DNA of 64,000 bases from Marinobacter profundi (GTDB taxonomy: Bacteria > Pseudomonadota > Gammaproteobacteria > Pseudomonadales > Oleiphilaceae): the NCBI RefSeq assembly GCF_002744715.1, contig NZ_KZ319367.1, forward strand, positions 241,785 to 305,784, read 5' to 3'. Below the pieces are notes generated by a model, which had not been told where the DNA came from, ran no database searches, and saw only the letters and a list, made by a program, of their open reading frames with translations. The stretch's first letter is position 1. Each line of letters opens with the position of its first letter. A program made the translations under genes and the position numbers. Of this stretch, positions 40,540 to 51,111 are shown one piece after another.

Positions 40540-42363
40540 TTAATCCGCGGCCTGTAAGCTTTTGCGGGCTTCTTCGAGGGCCTGGCCGGCCCGCTGCACA
40601 CGATCGTGGTTCTTGGCGACCGCCCGCTCCAGCTTTTCCACGTTGTCAGCGCCCGCCGCGCGGGCATCGTCGAGCATTGACTGCATGGTGTCCAGTTTGC
40701 CCCGGGCCTGTTCCAGCTGCTTTTCCAGCGCCTCGATATCGGGTGCCTCCGCGGCGGGTCGGGCTGGCCCGGCCGGCTCCACCGGAGCAACCGAATCCTG
40801 GGCAGCCTTCGCTTTCTTGCGGGCAAGGGCCTGCTGCACCAGGGCGGCCTTGGCAGCACGGTCGGCATCGGCCTCGCCGGCTTGCGCTGGCGTCTCCACG
40901 GCCTCGGCCTTCTTGCGGGCCTGGGCCTCGGCGGCGGCGCGGGCGCGTTCCTTGCGCCGGGCTTCTTTTTCTTCCTGTTCCCGCTCCAGCCGTGCCTGGC
41001 GGGCCTCGAAGCGTTCGCGGGCCCGGTCCGCCTTGAGCTGTTCGGCACGCTGGATGCGGATCTCTCCCTTGGCAAACCGGTAATACTGCACCAGTGGAAT
41101 CGAGCTGGGGCAGACGTAAGAGCAGGCGCCGCACTCGATGCAGTCAAACAGGTTGAGGTGCTCGGCCTTCTCGAACTCGCTGGCCCTGGAGTGCCAGAGC
41201 AGCTGCTGGGGCAGCAGCTCCATGGGGCAGGCGTCGGCGCACATGCCACAGCGAATGCAGGGCTGTTCAGGCGGCGGGGCGGGCAGCTCGCTGACACTGG
41301 CTGCAATGATGCAGTTGCTGGTTTTCACCACTGGCACGTCAGGCGAGGGCAGGGTATAGCCCATCATCGGCCCCCCCAGCACGAGGCGGTCGAGCCGGTC
41401 CGGTTGCAGTCCCGCTGCCGTCAGCAGGTAATCTACGGGGGTGCCCAGCAGGGTGTCGAAATTGCCGGGCCCGGTAACGGCCTCGCCGGTGATGGTGACC
41501 ACCCGTGAGATCAGTGGCTCACCCCGGAAGATTGCCCGGCCGACGGCAACCGCGGTGCCGACGTTCTGGCACATCACTCCGATGTCGGCCGGAATGCCTC
41601 CGTGAGGCACCTCCAGGCCGGTGAGAATCTGCACCAGCTGTTTCTCGCCGCCCGACGGGTATTTGGTGGGTATGGCGACAACTTCGGTCTGGGTGCCCGC
41701 GGCGGCCGTCTGCATGGCGGCCAGGGCTTCGGGCTTGTTGTCTTCGATGGCAATCACACAGCGTTCCGGGCGCAGGATCCAGGCCATGACCTTCAGGCCG
41801 TCGAGGATCTCCGTCGCCCGCTCACGCATCGTCATGTCATCGGCTGTGATGTAAGGTTCGCACTCAGCGCCATTGAGTATCAGCGTGCTGACCTTCCGGT
41901 CCTTGGGGGGCCGTAGCTTGATATCGGTCGGGAAGCCCGCTCCGCCAAGTCCTGCAATCCCCGCATTGCGAATGACGGCAAGTATGTCCTGCCGGTCCTG
42001 CTGGCGGTAATCGGTGATGGGCTGCCGGTCGATCCATTCATCCTTGCCATCCGGTCGCAGGGTGATGCACCAGTCGTCCATCCCGGAAGGGTGAGGAACC
42101 GGGAGGCGGGCAATGCTCTCGACAGTGCCCGATGTCGGGGCATGGACCGGAACCCCGAGGCCATCCCTCACATCCGCTATGGGCTGGCCCTTGAGCACCC
42201 GGTCACCAACAGTGACGCAGGTTTCTGCCGGCTGGCCGATGTGCTGTTGCAGGGGCAGCACCAACAGCTCGGGAATGCCGGCGTTGCGGATGGGGCGGGA
42301 GGTAGACTGCTGCTTGTTTTCCGGCGGGTGAATGCCACCGTGGAAGTCCCAAAGCTTGGTCAT
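40540..42363 (-). CDS. rsxC: Rsx/Rnf electron transport complex subunit C
   Basis: 607-residue peripheral subunit related to NuoF. N-terminal [14 protein letters not shown] is followed by the NADH/FMN-binding core ([25 protein letters not shown]). Two [4Fe-4S] motifs come next, [12 protein letters not shown] and [13 protein letters not shown] long C-terminal extension of about 170 residues, very rich in Ala, Lys, Arg and Glu, looks like a coiled coil or single alpha helix. Its start overlaps the rsxB stop. Confidence 0.95.
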   Translation of the reverse strand: MTKLWDFHGGIHPPENKQQSTSRPIRNAGIPELLVLPLQQHIGQPAETCVTVGDRVLKGQPIADVRDGLGVPVHAPTSGTVESIARLPVPHPSGMDDWCITLRPDGKDEWIDRQPITDYRQQDRQDILAVIRNAGIAGLGGAGFPTDIKLRPPKDRKVSTLILNGAECEPYITADDMTMRERATEILDGLKVMAWILRPERCVIAIEDNKPEALAAMQTAAAGTQTEVVAIPTKYPSGGEKQLVQILTGLEVPHGGIPADIGVMCQNVGTAVAVGRAIFRGEPLISRVVTITGEAVTGPGNFDTLLGTPVDYLLTAAGLQPDRLDRLVLGGPMMGYTLPSPDVPVVKTSNCIIAASVSELPAPPPEQPCIRCGMCADACPMELLPQQLLWHSRASEFEKAEHLNLFDCIECGACSYVCPSSIPLVQYYRFAKGEIRIQRAEQLKADRARERFEARQARLEREQEEKEARRKERARAAAEAQARKKAEAVETPAQAGEADADRAAKAALVQQALARKKAKAAQDSVAPVEPAGPARPAAEAPDIEALEKQLEQARGKLDTMQSMLDDARAAGADNVEKLERAVAKNHDRVQRAGQALEEARKSLQAAD

Positions 42364-42941
42364 CAGGCGTGGGCCTCCTGCCGGTCGGTCGCAATGATGT
42401 GTGGTGCCGGCGGGTTCCAGGTCCAGCTGCGAATGTCCGGCTCAATGGTCACCATGTCGATACAGTCGACCGGGCAGGGTTCGACACACAGGTCGCAGCC
42501 GGTACATTCACTTTCGATAACCGTGTGCATGTGTTTGGCGGCGCCAAGAATGGCATCCACCGGGCACGCCTGGATGCACTTGGTGCAGCCGATGCACTCG
42601 TCCTCGCGAATCACCGCCACTCTGCGGGCCTGTTCGACCCCGTGTTCGGCATCGAGGGGTTCCGGGTCCACATCGAGCAGGTCGGCCAGGGCCTTGATGG
42701 TGGTCTCGCCGCCCGGCGGGCATTTATTGATCGCGCCGCCGAGGGCAATGGATTCGGCGTAGGGCCGGCAGCCGGGGTATCCGCACTGGCCGCACTGGGT
42801 CTGGGGCAGCAGGGCGTCAATCTGGTCCACCAGGGGATTGCCCTCCACCCGGAACCGTTCGGCGGCAAAGCCGAGCAGGCCGCCAAAAATGACGGCGAGG
42901 GCGAGCAGAACCGCAATGGCAATCAGGATACTGGTCCACAT
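42363..42941 (-). CDS. rsxB: Rsx/Rnf electron transport complex subunit B
   Basis: 192-residue ferredoxin-like subunit. One membrane helix (about 4-26) is followed by a four-Cys cluster domain ([20 protein letters not shown]) and a two-[4Fe-4S] ferredoxin domain ([12 protein letters not shown], then [12 protein letters not shown]). It passes electrons between soluble donors and the membrane subunits. It lies 15 bases after rsxA. Confidence 0.96.
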   Translation of the reverse strand: MWTSILIAIAVLLALAVIFGGLLGFAAERFRVEGNPLVDQIDALLPQTQCGQCGYPGCRPYAESIALGGAINKCPPGGETTIKALADLLDVDPEPLDAEHGVEQARRVAVIREDECIGCTKCIQACPVDAILGAAKHMHTVIESECTGCDLCVEPCPVDCIDMVTIEPDIRSWTWNPPAPHIIATDRQEAHA

Positions 42942-42956
42942 AGAACAACTGCTCCG

Positions 42957-43538
42957 TTACACGGTGACCAGGCCGGTAAAGCCCAGGAACGCCAGTGACA
43001 TCAGTCCGGCGGTCATCATGCCGATGGCCGCGCCGCGGAAAGCAACCGGTACGTCAGCTACCGCGATGCGTTCGCGCATGGCAGCAAACAGCACCAGCAC
43101 CAGGGAAAAGCCGGCGGCAGCGCCAAAGCCGTACAGGACCGATTCAACGAAGTTATTGTTCTTGTTCAGGTTGAGGAGTGCGACCCCGAGCACCGCACAG
43201 TTAGTGGTTATCAGCGGCAGGAAGATGCCGAGCACCCGGTACAGCAGGGGGCTGGTCTTGCGAACCACCATTTCGGTGAACTGGACCACCACCGCAATGA
43301 CCAGGATGAAGGTGATGGTCTTCAGGAAGGCCAGCCCGAGGGGCGCAAGCAGGTAGGTGTAGGCCAGGTAGCTGCAGACCGAGGCCAGGGTAAGCACAAA
43401 CGTGGTGGCCAGGGACATGCCCATGGCGGTTTCCAGCTTGCCCGATACGCCCATGAACGGGCAGAGCCCGAGAAACTGGACCAGGACAAAGTTGTTCACC
43501 AGGATGGTGCTCACCAGAATCAGCAGATATTCGGCCAT
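42957..43538 (-). CDS. rsxA: Rsx/Rnf electron transport complex subunit A
   Basis: 193-residue integral membrane subunit with six helices; [22 protein letters not shown] carries the conserved Cys of RsxA/RnfA. It is the first gene of rsxABCDGE and begins 21 bases after the metG stop, with no terminator visible between, so metG and the rsx genes may share a transcript. Confidence 0.96.
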   Translation of the reverse strand: MAEYLLILVSTILVNNFVLVQFLGLCPFMGVSGKLETAMGMSLATTFVLTLASVCSYLAYTYLLAPLGLAFLKTITFILVIAVVVQFTEMVVRKTSPLLYRVLGIFLPLITTNCAVLGVALLNLNKNNNFVESVLYGFGAAAGFSLVLVLFAAMRERIAVADVPVAFRGAAIGMMTAGLMSLAFLGFTGLVTV

Positions 43539-43559
43539 CAGGCTGCGCTCCAGCGGTAT

Positions 43560-45593
43560 TTACATGATTCGCATGCCGGGTATGGCACCGGAGTCCGGCG
43601 ACAGGATGAAAATCTCCTTGCCACCGGGACCAGCTGCCAGCACCATGCCTTCGGACATGCCAAATTTCATTTTACGGGGTTTCAGGTTGGCGACCATCAC
43701 GGTCAGCCGGCCTTCAAGATCTTCCGGCTTGTAGGCCGACTTTATACCCGCAAACACGTTGCGCTCGCCATGCCCCACGTCAAGAGTCAGGCGAAGAAGC
43801 TTGTCGGCGCCTTCCACGTGCTCGGCCCGGACGATCTTCACAACCCGCAGGTCGACCTTGGCAAAGTCGCCGAATTCGATCTCGTCGGCTATCGGTTCGA
43901 GATCGGTGGCCGGGGCCGGTTGACCGGTCGCGGCAGGCATCTCTTCTTTCGAGGCATCCAGCATCTTTTCGATCTGGGTCATGTCCACGCGGTTCATCAG
44001 CGGTTTGAACTTATCGATGGCGTGGTTCTCCAGCAGGTTGGCCCGCTGGTTCCAGTTCAGACGGTCGTTCAGGAAGGACTCCGAGGCCTGGGCCGTTTTC
44101 GGCAAGACCGGTGACAGGTAAGTCATCAGCAGACGGAACATGTTGATGGCGTTGGTGCAGATCGCCTGCAGCCTGTCATCCTCGCCTTCCTGCTTGGCAA
44201 TAACCCAGGGTTGCTCGTCATTGACGTACTGGTTGGCAATGTCTGCCAGTTCCATGATGCGGCGCATCGCACGGCCGAACTCACGGGCTTCGTAGAAGTC
44301 CGCAATCTGCTCACCGGCATCAATGAACTCCTTCAGTTTCTCCTGCTCGGTCACCTTGCCGAGCCTGCCGTCAAAGCGCTTGGTGATGAAACCGGCACTG
44401 CGGCTGGCGATGTTGACCACCTTGCCCACCAGGTCGGAGTTGACCCTGGCGGCGAAGTCTTCCAGGTTCAGGTCCATGTCATCCACGCTGCTGGTCAGCT
44501 TGGCAGCAAAGTAGTAGCGCAGGTATTCCGGGTCCAGGTAGTCCAGGAACGTGCGCGCCATGATGAAGGTGCCGCGGGATTTCGACATCTTCTTGCCATT
44601 GACGGTGACAAAGCCGTGGGCCCAGACCGCGGTAGGCGTGCGGAAGCCGGCATCGTGCAGCATGGATGGCCAGAACAGCGCGTGGAAGTTAATGATGTCC
44701 TTGCCGATGAAGTGATACACCTCCGCCGTGGAGTCGGCCTTCCAGAAGTGCTCGAAATCGATGTTTTCCCGGTTGCACAGGTTCTTGAAGCTGGCCAGGT
44801 AGCCGATTGGTGCATCCAGCCAGACATAGAAGTATTTGCCTGGTGCGTCGGGGATCTCGAAGCCGAAATAGGGCGCGTCCCGGCTGATGTCCCACTCCTG
44901 CAGGCCCGCATCCAGCCACTCTGCCAGTTTGTTGGCCACCTGGGGCTGCAGTGCGCCGCTGCGGGTCCATTTACTCAGGAAGTCGTGAAACTCCGGCAGT
45001 TTGAAGAAATAGTGCTCGGACTCTTTTTCCACCGGAGTGGCGCCAGACACGGCAGAGCGCGGGTTGATCAGTTCTGCCGGCGTGTAGGTGGCGCCGCAGG
45101 CCTCGCAGTTATCGCCGTACTGGTCTTCGGTTTTGCACTTCGGGCAGGTGCCCTTGATGAAGCGGTCTGCCAGGAACATCTGCTTTTCAGGATCGAAGAA
45201 CTGGGTGATCTTGCGGGTGGCGATGTGGCCGTTTTCCTGCAGTTGGCGGTAGATATACTCGGAGAAGTAACGGTTCTCCTCGGAGTGGGTCGAGTAATAG
45301 TTGTCGAAGCGGATATGGAAGTCGCTGAAGTCCTGCTGGTGCTCCTGGCGAATCCGGTCGATCAGCTGTTCGGAGGTGATGCCTTCGCGCTCTGCACGTA
45401 GCATAATGGCAGTGCCATGGGCATCGTCGGCGCAAACGTAGTAGCAGTTCTGGCCACGCATCTTCTGGTAGCGCACCCAGATGTCGGTCTGAATGTATTC
45501 CAGCAGGTGGCCCAGGTGAATCGGGCCGTTGGCGTAAGGCAGGGCGCTGGTTACCAGGATATCGCGCTGTTGCTGAGAACTCGCTTGCGTCAT
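43560..45593 (-). CDS. metG: Methionine--tRNA ligase
   Basis: 677-residue class I synthetase. The HIGH-type motif is HLGH in [18 protein letters not shown]. Zinc ligands are in [18 protein letters not shown], and the KMSKS loop is [12 protein letters not shown]-terminal tRNA-binding domain (from about 575, [20 protein letters not shown]) mediates dimerisation. It is divergent from apbC and leads the rsx operon. Confidence 0.98.
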   Translation of the reverse strand: MTQASSQQQRDILVTSALPYANGPIHLGHLLEYIQTDIWVRYQKMRGQNCYYVCADDAHGTAIMLRAEREGITSEQLIDRIRQEHQQDFSDFHIRFDNYYSTHSEENRYFSEYIYRQLQENGHIATRKITQFFDPEKQMFLADRFIKGTCPKCKTEDQYGDNCEACGATYTPAELINPRSAVSGATPVEKESEHYFFKLPEFHDFLSKWTRSGALQPQVANKLAEWLDAGLQEWDISRDAPYFGFEIPDAPGKYFYVWLDAPIGYLASFKNLCNRENIDFEHFWKADSTAEVYHFIGKDIINFHALFWPSMLHDAGFRTPTAVWAHGFVTVNGKKMSKSRGTFIMARTFLDYLDPEYLRYYFAAKLTSSVDDMDLNLEDFAARVNSDLVGKVVNIASRSAGFITKRFDGRLGKVTEQEKLKEFIDAGEQIADFYEAREFGRAMRRIMELADIANQYVNDEQPWVIAKQEGEDDRLQAICTNAINMFRLLMTYLSPVLPKTAQASESFLNDRLNWNQRANLLENHAIDKFKPLMNRVDMTQIEKMLDASKEEMPAATGQPAPATDLEPIADEIEFGDFAKVDLRVVKIVRAEHVEGADKLLRLTLDVGHGERNVFAGIKSAYKPEDLEGRLTVMVANLKPRKMKFGMSEGMVLAAGPGGKEIFILSPDSGAIPGMRIM

Positions 45594-45797
45594 GTTGATG
45601 TCCGAACCTTGTTCAGTTTGTGTCAGGAAGGCCGATGACCGGGGTCAACGGGTCCTTGTGGTCAGAAGCGGGCACAGATGATACCTTCCGAGCGGTATTT
45701 TTTCATCCGCAAGGCCTGTTTAAATTACGTATTAGCTTATGATCAGATGCCCCGGGAGTCCCCCTGCGCGGTGTTTGGTCACGATCCGGAGAACCTG

Positions 45798-46898
45798 ATG
45801 ACGCAGATTTCCCAGCAAGCCCTCGAAAGTGCCGTACGCCAGTACCTTGACCCTTACCTGGAAAAGGATCTGTTCGATCTGGGTGCCGTCCGGACCCTGC
45901 AAGCGGATGCGGACGGGCGGGTGGTACTGGAGGTTGAATTGGGTTATGCCTCCGAGGGCATTGCCGGTGCCCTCAGGCAGTTGGTGGGCAACGCCCTTGA
46001 AGACGTGCCGGGCGTCACTGCGGTAACGGTCAGTGTCGGCCAGCGGATTCATGCCCACCAGGCCCAGCGCGACCTGCAGTCCATTGGCGGGGTGAAGAAC
46101 ATCATTGCCGTGGCCTCGGGCAAGGGTGGGGTCGGCAAATCCACCACGGCGGTCAACCTGGCGCTGGCGCTGCATCTCGAAGGTGCCCGGGTGGGCATCC
46201 TCGATGCCGATATCTATGGGCCGAGCATTGGCATGATGTTGGGTATTCCGGAAGGTCAGCGGCCGGATACCCGGGATAACAAGTACTTCCTGCCGGTGCG
46301 TGCCCATGGCATCCAGGCCATGTCCATGGCGTTTCTGGTTACCGACAAGACGCCCATGGTCTGGCGCGGACCGATGGTCAGCGGTGCGGTGCAGCAGTTG
46401 CTGACCCAGACCCTGTGGGATGAGCTGGACTACCTGGTGGTGGATATGCCGCCGGGTACCGGTGACATCCAGCTGACCCTGGCCCAGAAAGTGCCGGTGA
46501 CCGGTGCGGTCATCGTCACCACGCCGCAGGACATCGCGTTGCTGGACTGTAAGAAGGGTATCGAAATGTTCCGCAAGGTCGACATTCCGGTACTGGGCGT
46601 GGTGGAAAACATGAGCATGCACATCTGCAGCAATTGCGGTCACGAGGAGGCGCTCTTTGGCCACGGTGGTGGCGAGCGGGTTGCAGAAGAGTATGACACC
46701 GTACTGCTCGGGCAGTTGCCGCTGCATCTCACCATTCGCGAGCAGACCGACAGCGGCACCCCGTCGGTGATTGCCGAACCGGACTCGGAGGTTGCCCGCC
46801 GGTACCGGGATATTGCCCGCCGGGTCAGTGCCCGGCTGTCGCAGCGCGCCCGCAATCTGAGTGCGCCGATTCCCAGCATTTCAATGACTGACGACTGA
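45798..46898 (+). CDS. apbC: Iron-sulfur cluster carrier protein ApbC (Mrp)
   Basis: P-loop ATPase of the Mrp/NBP35 family, 366 residues from ATG 45798, chosen because GGAG lies 8 bases upstream. An N-terminal DUF59 (MIP18-like) domain (about 1-80) is followed by the deviant Walker A ASGKGGVGKSTTAVNLA, then DADIYGPSIGMMLG. VENMSMHICSNCGHEE carries the C-x2-C cluster ligands. It loads Fe-S clusters onto target proteins, which suits the neighbouring Fe-S-rich rsx genes, although it is on the opposite strand. Confidence 0.95.
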   Translation: MTQISQQALESAVRQYLDPYLEKDLFDLGAVRTLQADADGRVVLEVELGYASEGIAGALRQLVGNALEDVPGVTAVTVSVGQRIHAHQAQRDLQSIGGVKNIIAVASGKGGVGKSTTAVNLALALHLEGARVGILDADIYGPSIGMMLGIPEGQRPDTRDNKYFLPVRAHGIQAMSMAFLVTDKTPMVWRGPMVSGAVQQLLTQTLWDELDYLVVDMPPGTGDIQLTLAQKVPVTGAVIVTTPQDIALLDCKKGIEMFRKVDIPVLGVVENMSMHICSNCGHEEALFGHGGGERVAEEYDTVLLGQLPLHLTIREQTDSGTPSVIAEPDSEVARRYRDIARRVSARLSQRARNLSAPIPSISMTDD

Positions 46899-46918
46899 TT
46901 CCCCGCTGCCTCCCGATT

Positions 46919-46948
46919 CCCCCGGCATCTTTCGACAGGCCGGGGGTT
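46919..46948 (+). terminator. Probable terminator after apbC
   Basis: CCCCCGGC (46919-46926) pairs with GCCGGGGG (46939-46946) across a 12-base loop, 20 bases after the apbC stop. Only TT follows directly, so it is not a strong intrinsic terminator. Confidence 0.55.
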
Positions 46949-46997
46949 AACGGTTAAACTACCGCCTGTTTTTTCTGACGGACACGAGATTTCATCA

Positions 46998-47564
46998 ATG
47001 AGCATTAAATCCGACAAGTGGATTCGCCGGATGGCAGAGCAGCACGGCATGATCGAGCCCTTCGAGCCAGGTCAGGTCCGTGAAACCCAGAAGGGGCGCG
47101 TCATTTCCTACGGCACGTCCAGTTATGGCTATGACGTACGCTGCAGCAACGAATTCAAGATCTTCACCAATGTCCATTCGGCCACGGTGGATCCGAAAAA
47201 TTTTGATGAGAACAGTTTCGTCAATTACACCGGAGACGTGTGTATTATCCCGCCCAACTCCTTTGCGTTGGCGCGCACCGTGGAATACTTCCGCATCCCC
47301 CGCACCGTGCTGACGATCTGTCTGGGAAAGTCGACCTATGCCCGTTGCGGCATTATCGTCAACGTGACTCCACTGGAGCCGGAGTGGGAAGGTCAGGTGA
47401 CCCTGGAATTCTCCAACACCACAAACCTGCCGGCCAAGATCTACGCCAACGAAGGCGTGGCGCAGATGCTGTTCTTCGAGTCCGACGAGGTGTGCGAGAC
47501 CAGCTATAAGGATCGTGGCGGCAAGTACCTTGGCCAGACCGGCGTCACGTTGCCCAAGACATGA
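46998..47564 (+). CDS. dcd: dCTP deaminase
   Basis: 188-residue enzyme converting dCTP to dUTP on the way to dTMP. Visible motifs are [13 protein letters not shown] near residue 35-50, then [23 protein letters not shown] with the catalytic Glu region, and [11 protein letters not shown]. It follows apbC, an arrangement shared with pseudomonads. Confidence 0.96.
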   Translation: MSIKSDKWIRRMAEQHGMIEPFEPGQVRETQKGRVISYGTSSYGYDVRCSNEFKIFTNVHSATVDPKNFDENSFVNYTGDVCIIPPNSFALARTVEYFRIPRTVLTICLGKSTYARCGIIVNVTPLEPEWEGQVTLEFSNTTNLPAKIYANEGVAQMLFFESDEVCETSYKDRGGKYLGQTGVTLPKT

Positions 47565-47628
47565 GTGCGATTGACGGGGCAGGTCTGCAGGCCTGTCCGG
47601 GCCTGTTCGCTTGCCTGAGGAGAGGGTG

Positions 47629-48228
47629 TTGAACGCCAATCAGTTTTTGAAGGCTGTGGAGCAATTACAGGGCTGGCGGGAATGTGCGTTCCTGCTGGGC
47701 CTTGCCGAACGTGGGTTTCCCAATTACGCATTGTTTGCCGACGCAGTTGGCCTGAAAACCGGCGCCAAGATGCGGCAGCTGTTGGATCTGGCCTGGGCCA
47801 TGTTGCAGGAGACCGAATCCGATGCGGCCCTTCCGCAAATGCTTGCCAAGCTGGAGGCGCTGTCGCCGGATGTGGCGGCCTACGATGTGTACGGCGTTCA
47901 CCCGGCGTTCGACTTCTGCCGGCTGCTGGAGCAGGCGCTGCTGAACCGGCTCAATCCTGCCAGGCATCGGGCGTCGGAAGCCTCGCAATGGGCGACTGGT
48001 ACGGTGATGAATTTTATTGAAGTGTCGGAAGGGGACGGCCTGTCGGAAGATGAGCTGGTGCGTTTGCTCGATCATCATCCCCTGATGAAAGAAGACAAGG
48101 CCTTCCAGCGCGAACTGGTGCTCAGCCTCAAGCGACACCGCACCCCCACCGAACAGTTCATTGACGGACTGCGCCAGCAGGCCGCCAATAACGGTGTCAG
48201 TAACCTGGGCATTTCGCTCGCGGACTGA
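47629..48228 (+). CDS. YjaG/DUF416 family protein
   Basis: 199-residue cytoplasmic helical protein of the DUF416 (YjaG) family, function unknown. The N-terminus FLKAVEQLQGWRECAFLLGLAERGFPNYALFAD and the C-terminal KEDKAFQRELV fit the family. The start is uncertain: GAGGAG at 47617-47622 favours a TTG at 47629, with a GTG at 47626 and an earlier TTG at 47611 as alternatives. No conserved catalytic residues stand out. Confidence 0.8.
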   Translation: MNANQFLKAVEQLQGWRECAFLLGLAERGFPNYALFADAVGLKTGAKMRQLLDLAWAMLQETESDAALPQMLAKLEALSPDVAAYDVYGVHPAFDFCRLLEQALLNRLNPARHRASEASQWATGTVMNFIEVSEGDGLSEDELVRLLDHHPLMKEDKAFQRELVLSLKRHRTPTEQFIDGLRQQAANNGVSNLGISLAD

Positions 48229-48290
48229 CCACCCTCTACACTTCCCGTAAGCTGTGTTTCCCCGAGACCACATTTTGACAGACAGGTATC

Positions 48291-49553
48291 ATGAAACTCT
48301 CTGCGTTTGGCCGTAAGTTTACTGCTGAAGCCGGCATTACCTCCCTGATGGATGACCTGGGCAACGCCCTGGCGTCCGGTGATGACATGATCATGATGGG
48401 GGGCGGCAATCCGGGACACATCCCCGAGGTGCAGGAGCGGCTGCAGGAAATCCTCGCGGACATCAGCCAGAGTCCTGAGTCCATGCGGCGGCTGGTGGGC
48501 ATCTACGACCCGCCCCAGGGCGAAAAGCAGTTTATTGCCAGCCTGGCCGACCTGCTGAACCGGGAGTACGGCTGGGGGCTGAAGCCGGAAAACATCGCGC
48601 TCACCAACGGCAGCCAGGCCGCCTTCTTCATGTTGTTCAACATGTTCGGCGGCGACTATGGCGACGGCCTGCGCAAGCACATTCTGCTACCACTGGCGCC
48701 GGAGTACATTGGTTATGCCGACGCCGGTATCGCGCCGGAGTTGTTCCGGGCAGTGCGGCCGGATATCTCCTTTACCGACGTGCACGAGTTCAAGTATCGG
48801 GTGGATTTCGATGCGGTAGAGGTAACCGGCGAAACCGGCGCCATCTGTGTTTCCCGCCCGACCAATCCGACCGGTAATGTGATTACCGACGAAGAGTTGG
48901 CACGCCTCGAAGCGCTGGCCAGGGCGCATGATGTGCCGCTGATTGTCGACGGTGCCTACGGAACGCCGTTCCCCAGCCTGCTGTTTGTGGAGGCGACGCC
49001 GCACTGGAACGAACAGATCATTCTCTGCCTCAGCCTGTCCAAGCTGGGGTTGCCGGCGGCGCGGACGGGGATTGTGATTGCGGCCGAGCCGGTCATCCGC
49101 GCGCTGTCCGGGATCAATGCCATCATGAACCTGGCCACGGGTAGCTTTGGTGCCATGCTGGCCGAGCCGCTGGTCCGTTCCGGGGAAATCCTCTCGCTCA
49201 GTCGCGAGGTGGTGTGTCCGTTCTACAAGGCAAAAATGGAGCGGGCTGTGGCGGCGTTCCGCGAGGCCATGGGCGAGGACTGCCGGTGGTATGTGCACAA
49301 GCCGGAAGGTGCCATGTTCCTCTGGTTGTGGTTCCCTGATCTGCCGGTCAGCAGTCTCGAACTGTACCAGCGGCTGAAGGCCAGGGGGGTGCTGGTGGTA
49401 TCCGGCCACTACTTCTTCCCGGGCTTGCCGGAGGACGGCTGGCGACACCGCCAGGAGTGCCTGCGGGTGACCTACTCCCAGGAGGACGACCGGGTGGCCG
49501 AGGGCCTGCGGATCATTGCCGACGAGGTGAAAGCGATCTGGGCTAGCGCCTGA
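48291..49553 (+). CDS. avtA: Valine--pyruvate aminotransferase AvtA
   Basis: 420-residue fold-type I PLP aminotransferase that interconverts valine plus pyruvate with ketoisovalerate plus alanine. Features are MGGGNPGHIPEVQ near the N-terminus, SRPTNPTGNV, and the PLP lysine in CLSLSKLGLPAARTG. MFLWLWFPDLP and VSGHYFFPGL are typical of AvtA. The 3' end overlaps the convergent DUF3108 gene by 11 bases. Confidence 0.94.
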   Translation: MKLSAFGRKFTAEAGITSLMDDLGNALASGDDMIMMGGGNPGHIPEVQERLQEILADISQSPESMRRLVGIYDPPQGEKQFIASLADLLNREYGWGLKPENIALTNGSQAAFFMLFNMFGGDYGDGLRKHILLPLAPEYIGYADAGIAPELFRAVRPDISFTDVHEFKYRVDFDAVEVTGETGAICVSRPTNPTGNVITDEELARLEALARAHDVPLIVDGAYGTPFPSLLFVEATPHWNEQIILCLSLSKLGLPAARTGIVIAAEPVIRALSGINAIMNLATGSFGAMLAEPLVRSGEILSLSREVVCPFYKAKMERAVAAFREAMGEDCRWYVHKPEGAMFLWLWFPDLPVSSLELYQRLKARGVLVVSGHYFFPGLPEDGWRHRQECLRVTYSQEDDRVAEGLRIIADEVKAIWASA

Positions 49554-50355
49554 TCTCTGCGTCGTCGATGTTGATTTCGTAGCGGGTGCCATCCGGTTCC
49601 AGCTGGACCAGGCGCATCAGCAGGTACGCCTGGTTCGGAGCGAACCACATCAGGGTTTCCCGTTTGCTGCCGGCGTCCCTTACCTTTTCGGCCTTGACGG
49701 TGCGAATCCGCCCGGATGCAGTCTCCAGTTGCTCTTCGCCGATGATGGCGAAGCGGTCCTCGTCGTAACCGTTCCGGTCGATCACGCTGTAGTGCATTTC
49801 CGTTTTGCCGGCCTTGATGTCCTGGTGCAGCTGCAACTGGAACCCGAGGGGATCCAGGGCGCCTTCCTTAAGCTCGATACGGACCTTCTTGTCGCGGAAA
49901 TAGCCGGTGACCACACCTTCGTCCCAGTCAAAATCGAGCGCACGCTTGCGGGTGGGTACAAAAAAGCCGGACAGGTCGTAGCGGTAGGTGAGCGGAATGA
50001 CCTGGCCGTTTTCCCAGCGCAGAACCAGACTCTCGTTGATGTCGGCGAGAAAGGAAGTTACCTGGAACTCATAGAACCAGGTGCCGTCATTGCGGGCGCT
50101 CAGGGTGCGGGTGGCGCTGCCGCTCAGGGAAATGCCTTTGTCAAACGAGGCCGAGTAACTGGCTCGCAGCGGCGTCAGTGGCACCGGATCCGGTGTCGAC
50201 GCCGCCGGGCTGGCGGTGTCCTGTTCGCCGTTGACGGGTGGCTGCGCCGGATTCGCGGACTCCACGGCAGTGGCGCTCACCGGTACCAGCAGCAGGCCAA
50301 GCAGGAAGCCCGCCGCCAGGCACGTCAGGATCCGGGGCACGGTTCTGGGCTGCAT
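49543..50355 (-). CDS. DUF3108 domain periplasmic protein
   Basis: Secreted protein of about 270 residues of the DUF3108 family, function unknown. ATG 50355 is preferred: AGGAA lies upstream and it gives a signal peptide (about 1-30, ending near VSATAVES). After a Pro/Ala-rich linker, the beta-rich domain contains LRASYSASFDKGISLSGSATRTL and YRYDLSGFFVPTRKRALDFDW. It lies 91 bases after purN on the same strand and may be at the end of the purM-purN transcript. It converges on avtA with overlapping stops. Confidence 0.82.
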   Translation of the reverse strand: MQPRTVPRILTCLAAGFLLGLLLVPVSATAVESANPAQPPVNGEQDTASPAASTPDPVPLTPLRASYSASFDKGISLSGSATRTLSARNDGTWFYEFQVTSFLADINESLVLRWENGQVIPLTYRYDLSGFFVPTRKRALDFDWDEGVVTGYFRDKKVRIELKEGALDPLGFQLQLHQDIKAGKTEMHYSVIDRNGYDEDRFAIIGEEQLETASGRIRTVKAEKVRDAGSKRETLMWFAPNQAYLLMRLVQLEPDGTRYEINIDDAEIRR

Positions 50356-50445
50356 CAGGTTCCTCTCCGCCAAATGTTTCAGGTTAGAGCCGTAGTGTAG
50401 TCATTCGCTGCGCACAGTCCCGTGACCGTCTGTTAATCCCCGGGG

Positions 50446-51111
50446 CTAGTCGTCTGCGCCCAGGCGCATCGGACCCTCAAGGGCCGCGCCGTCAAACAGG
50501 ACCTGGTGGCCGTCAAGCTGGATGCGACCCTCGCAGAACCAGCGGATCACCACCGGATACAGGATATGCTCTTGGCGTTGTACTTTCTCAGCCAGCGTTG
50601 CTGCCGTATCCGAAGGATCCACCCGGACTTCCGCCTGGGCAATGACGGGCCCGCCGTCAAGGTCTTCGGTGACGAAGTGGATGGAGACGCCGTGCAGGGT
50701 GTCACCGGCATCAATCACCCGTTGATGGGTGTTCAGGCCGGTGTACCTTGGCAGCAGAGAGGGATGGATATTGAGCATCTTGCCCTTCAGCGCACGGACA
50801 AAATCTGCCGTCAGGATGCGCATAAATCCGGCCAGTACCACCACGTCGGGATTGAACTTCATTATGGCGGCCAGCAGGGCTGCATCGAAGGCCTCCCGGG
50901 AATCATAGCCGGTATGGTCGACGGTAAAGGTCTCGATGCCGGCCTGAGCTGCGCGCTCCAGGGCAAACGCGCCGGGCCGGTTGCAGCCGACGGCGACAAT
51001 CTGCCCGGGAAAATCCCGCTCGCGGGCAGCCTCGATCAGGGCTTGCAGATTGGTGCCGCTGCCTGAGGCCAGCACCAGAATGCGGGGCAGGGTGACTTCC
51101 GCTGCAATCAT
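50446..51111 (-). CDS. purN: Phosphoribosylglycinamide formyltransferase
   Basis: 221-residue folate-dependent GAR transformylase of purine synthesis, from ATG 51111. Motifs are [16 protein letters not shown], the catalytic [18 protein letters not shown] with its Asn and His, and [19 protein letters not shown]. The ATG overlaps the purM stop (ATGA), so purM-purN are coupled. Confidence 0.96.
   Translation of the reverse strand: MIAAEVTLPRILVLASGSGTNLQALIEAARERDFPGQIVAVGCNRPGAFALERAAQAGIETFTVDHTGYDSREAFDAALLAAIMKFNPDVVVLAGFMRILTADFVRALKGKMLNIHPSLLPRYTGLNTHQRVIDAGDTLHGVSIHFVTEDLDGGPVIAQAEVRVDPSDTAATLAEKVQRQEHILYPVVIRWFCEGRIQLDGHQVLFDGAALEGPMRLGADD

Noticed and set aside
40518..41306. Upstream extension of the rsxD frame by 263 codons, suggesting a fusion protein
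   Set aside because: The extension overlaps rsxC in another frame, is rich in Pro, Arg and Ser in a way typical of frame-shifted GC-rich sequence, and RsxD has a normal start at 40517.
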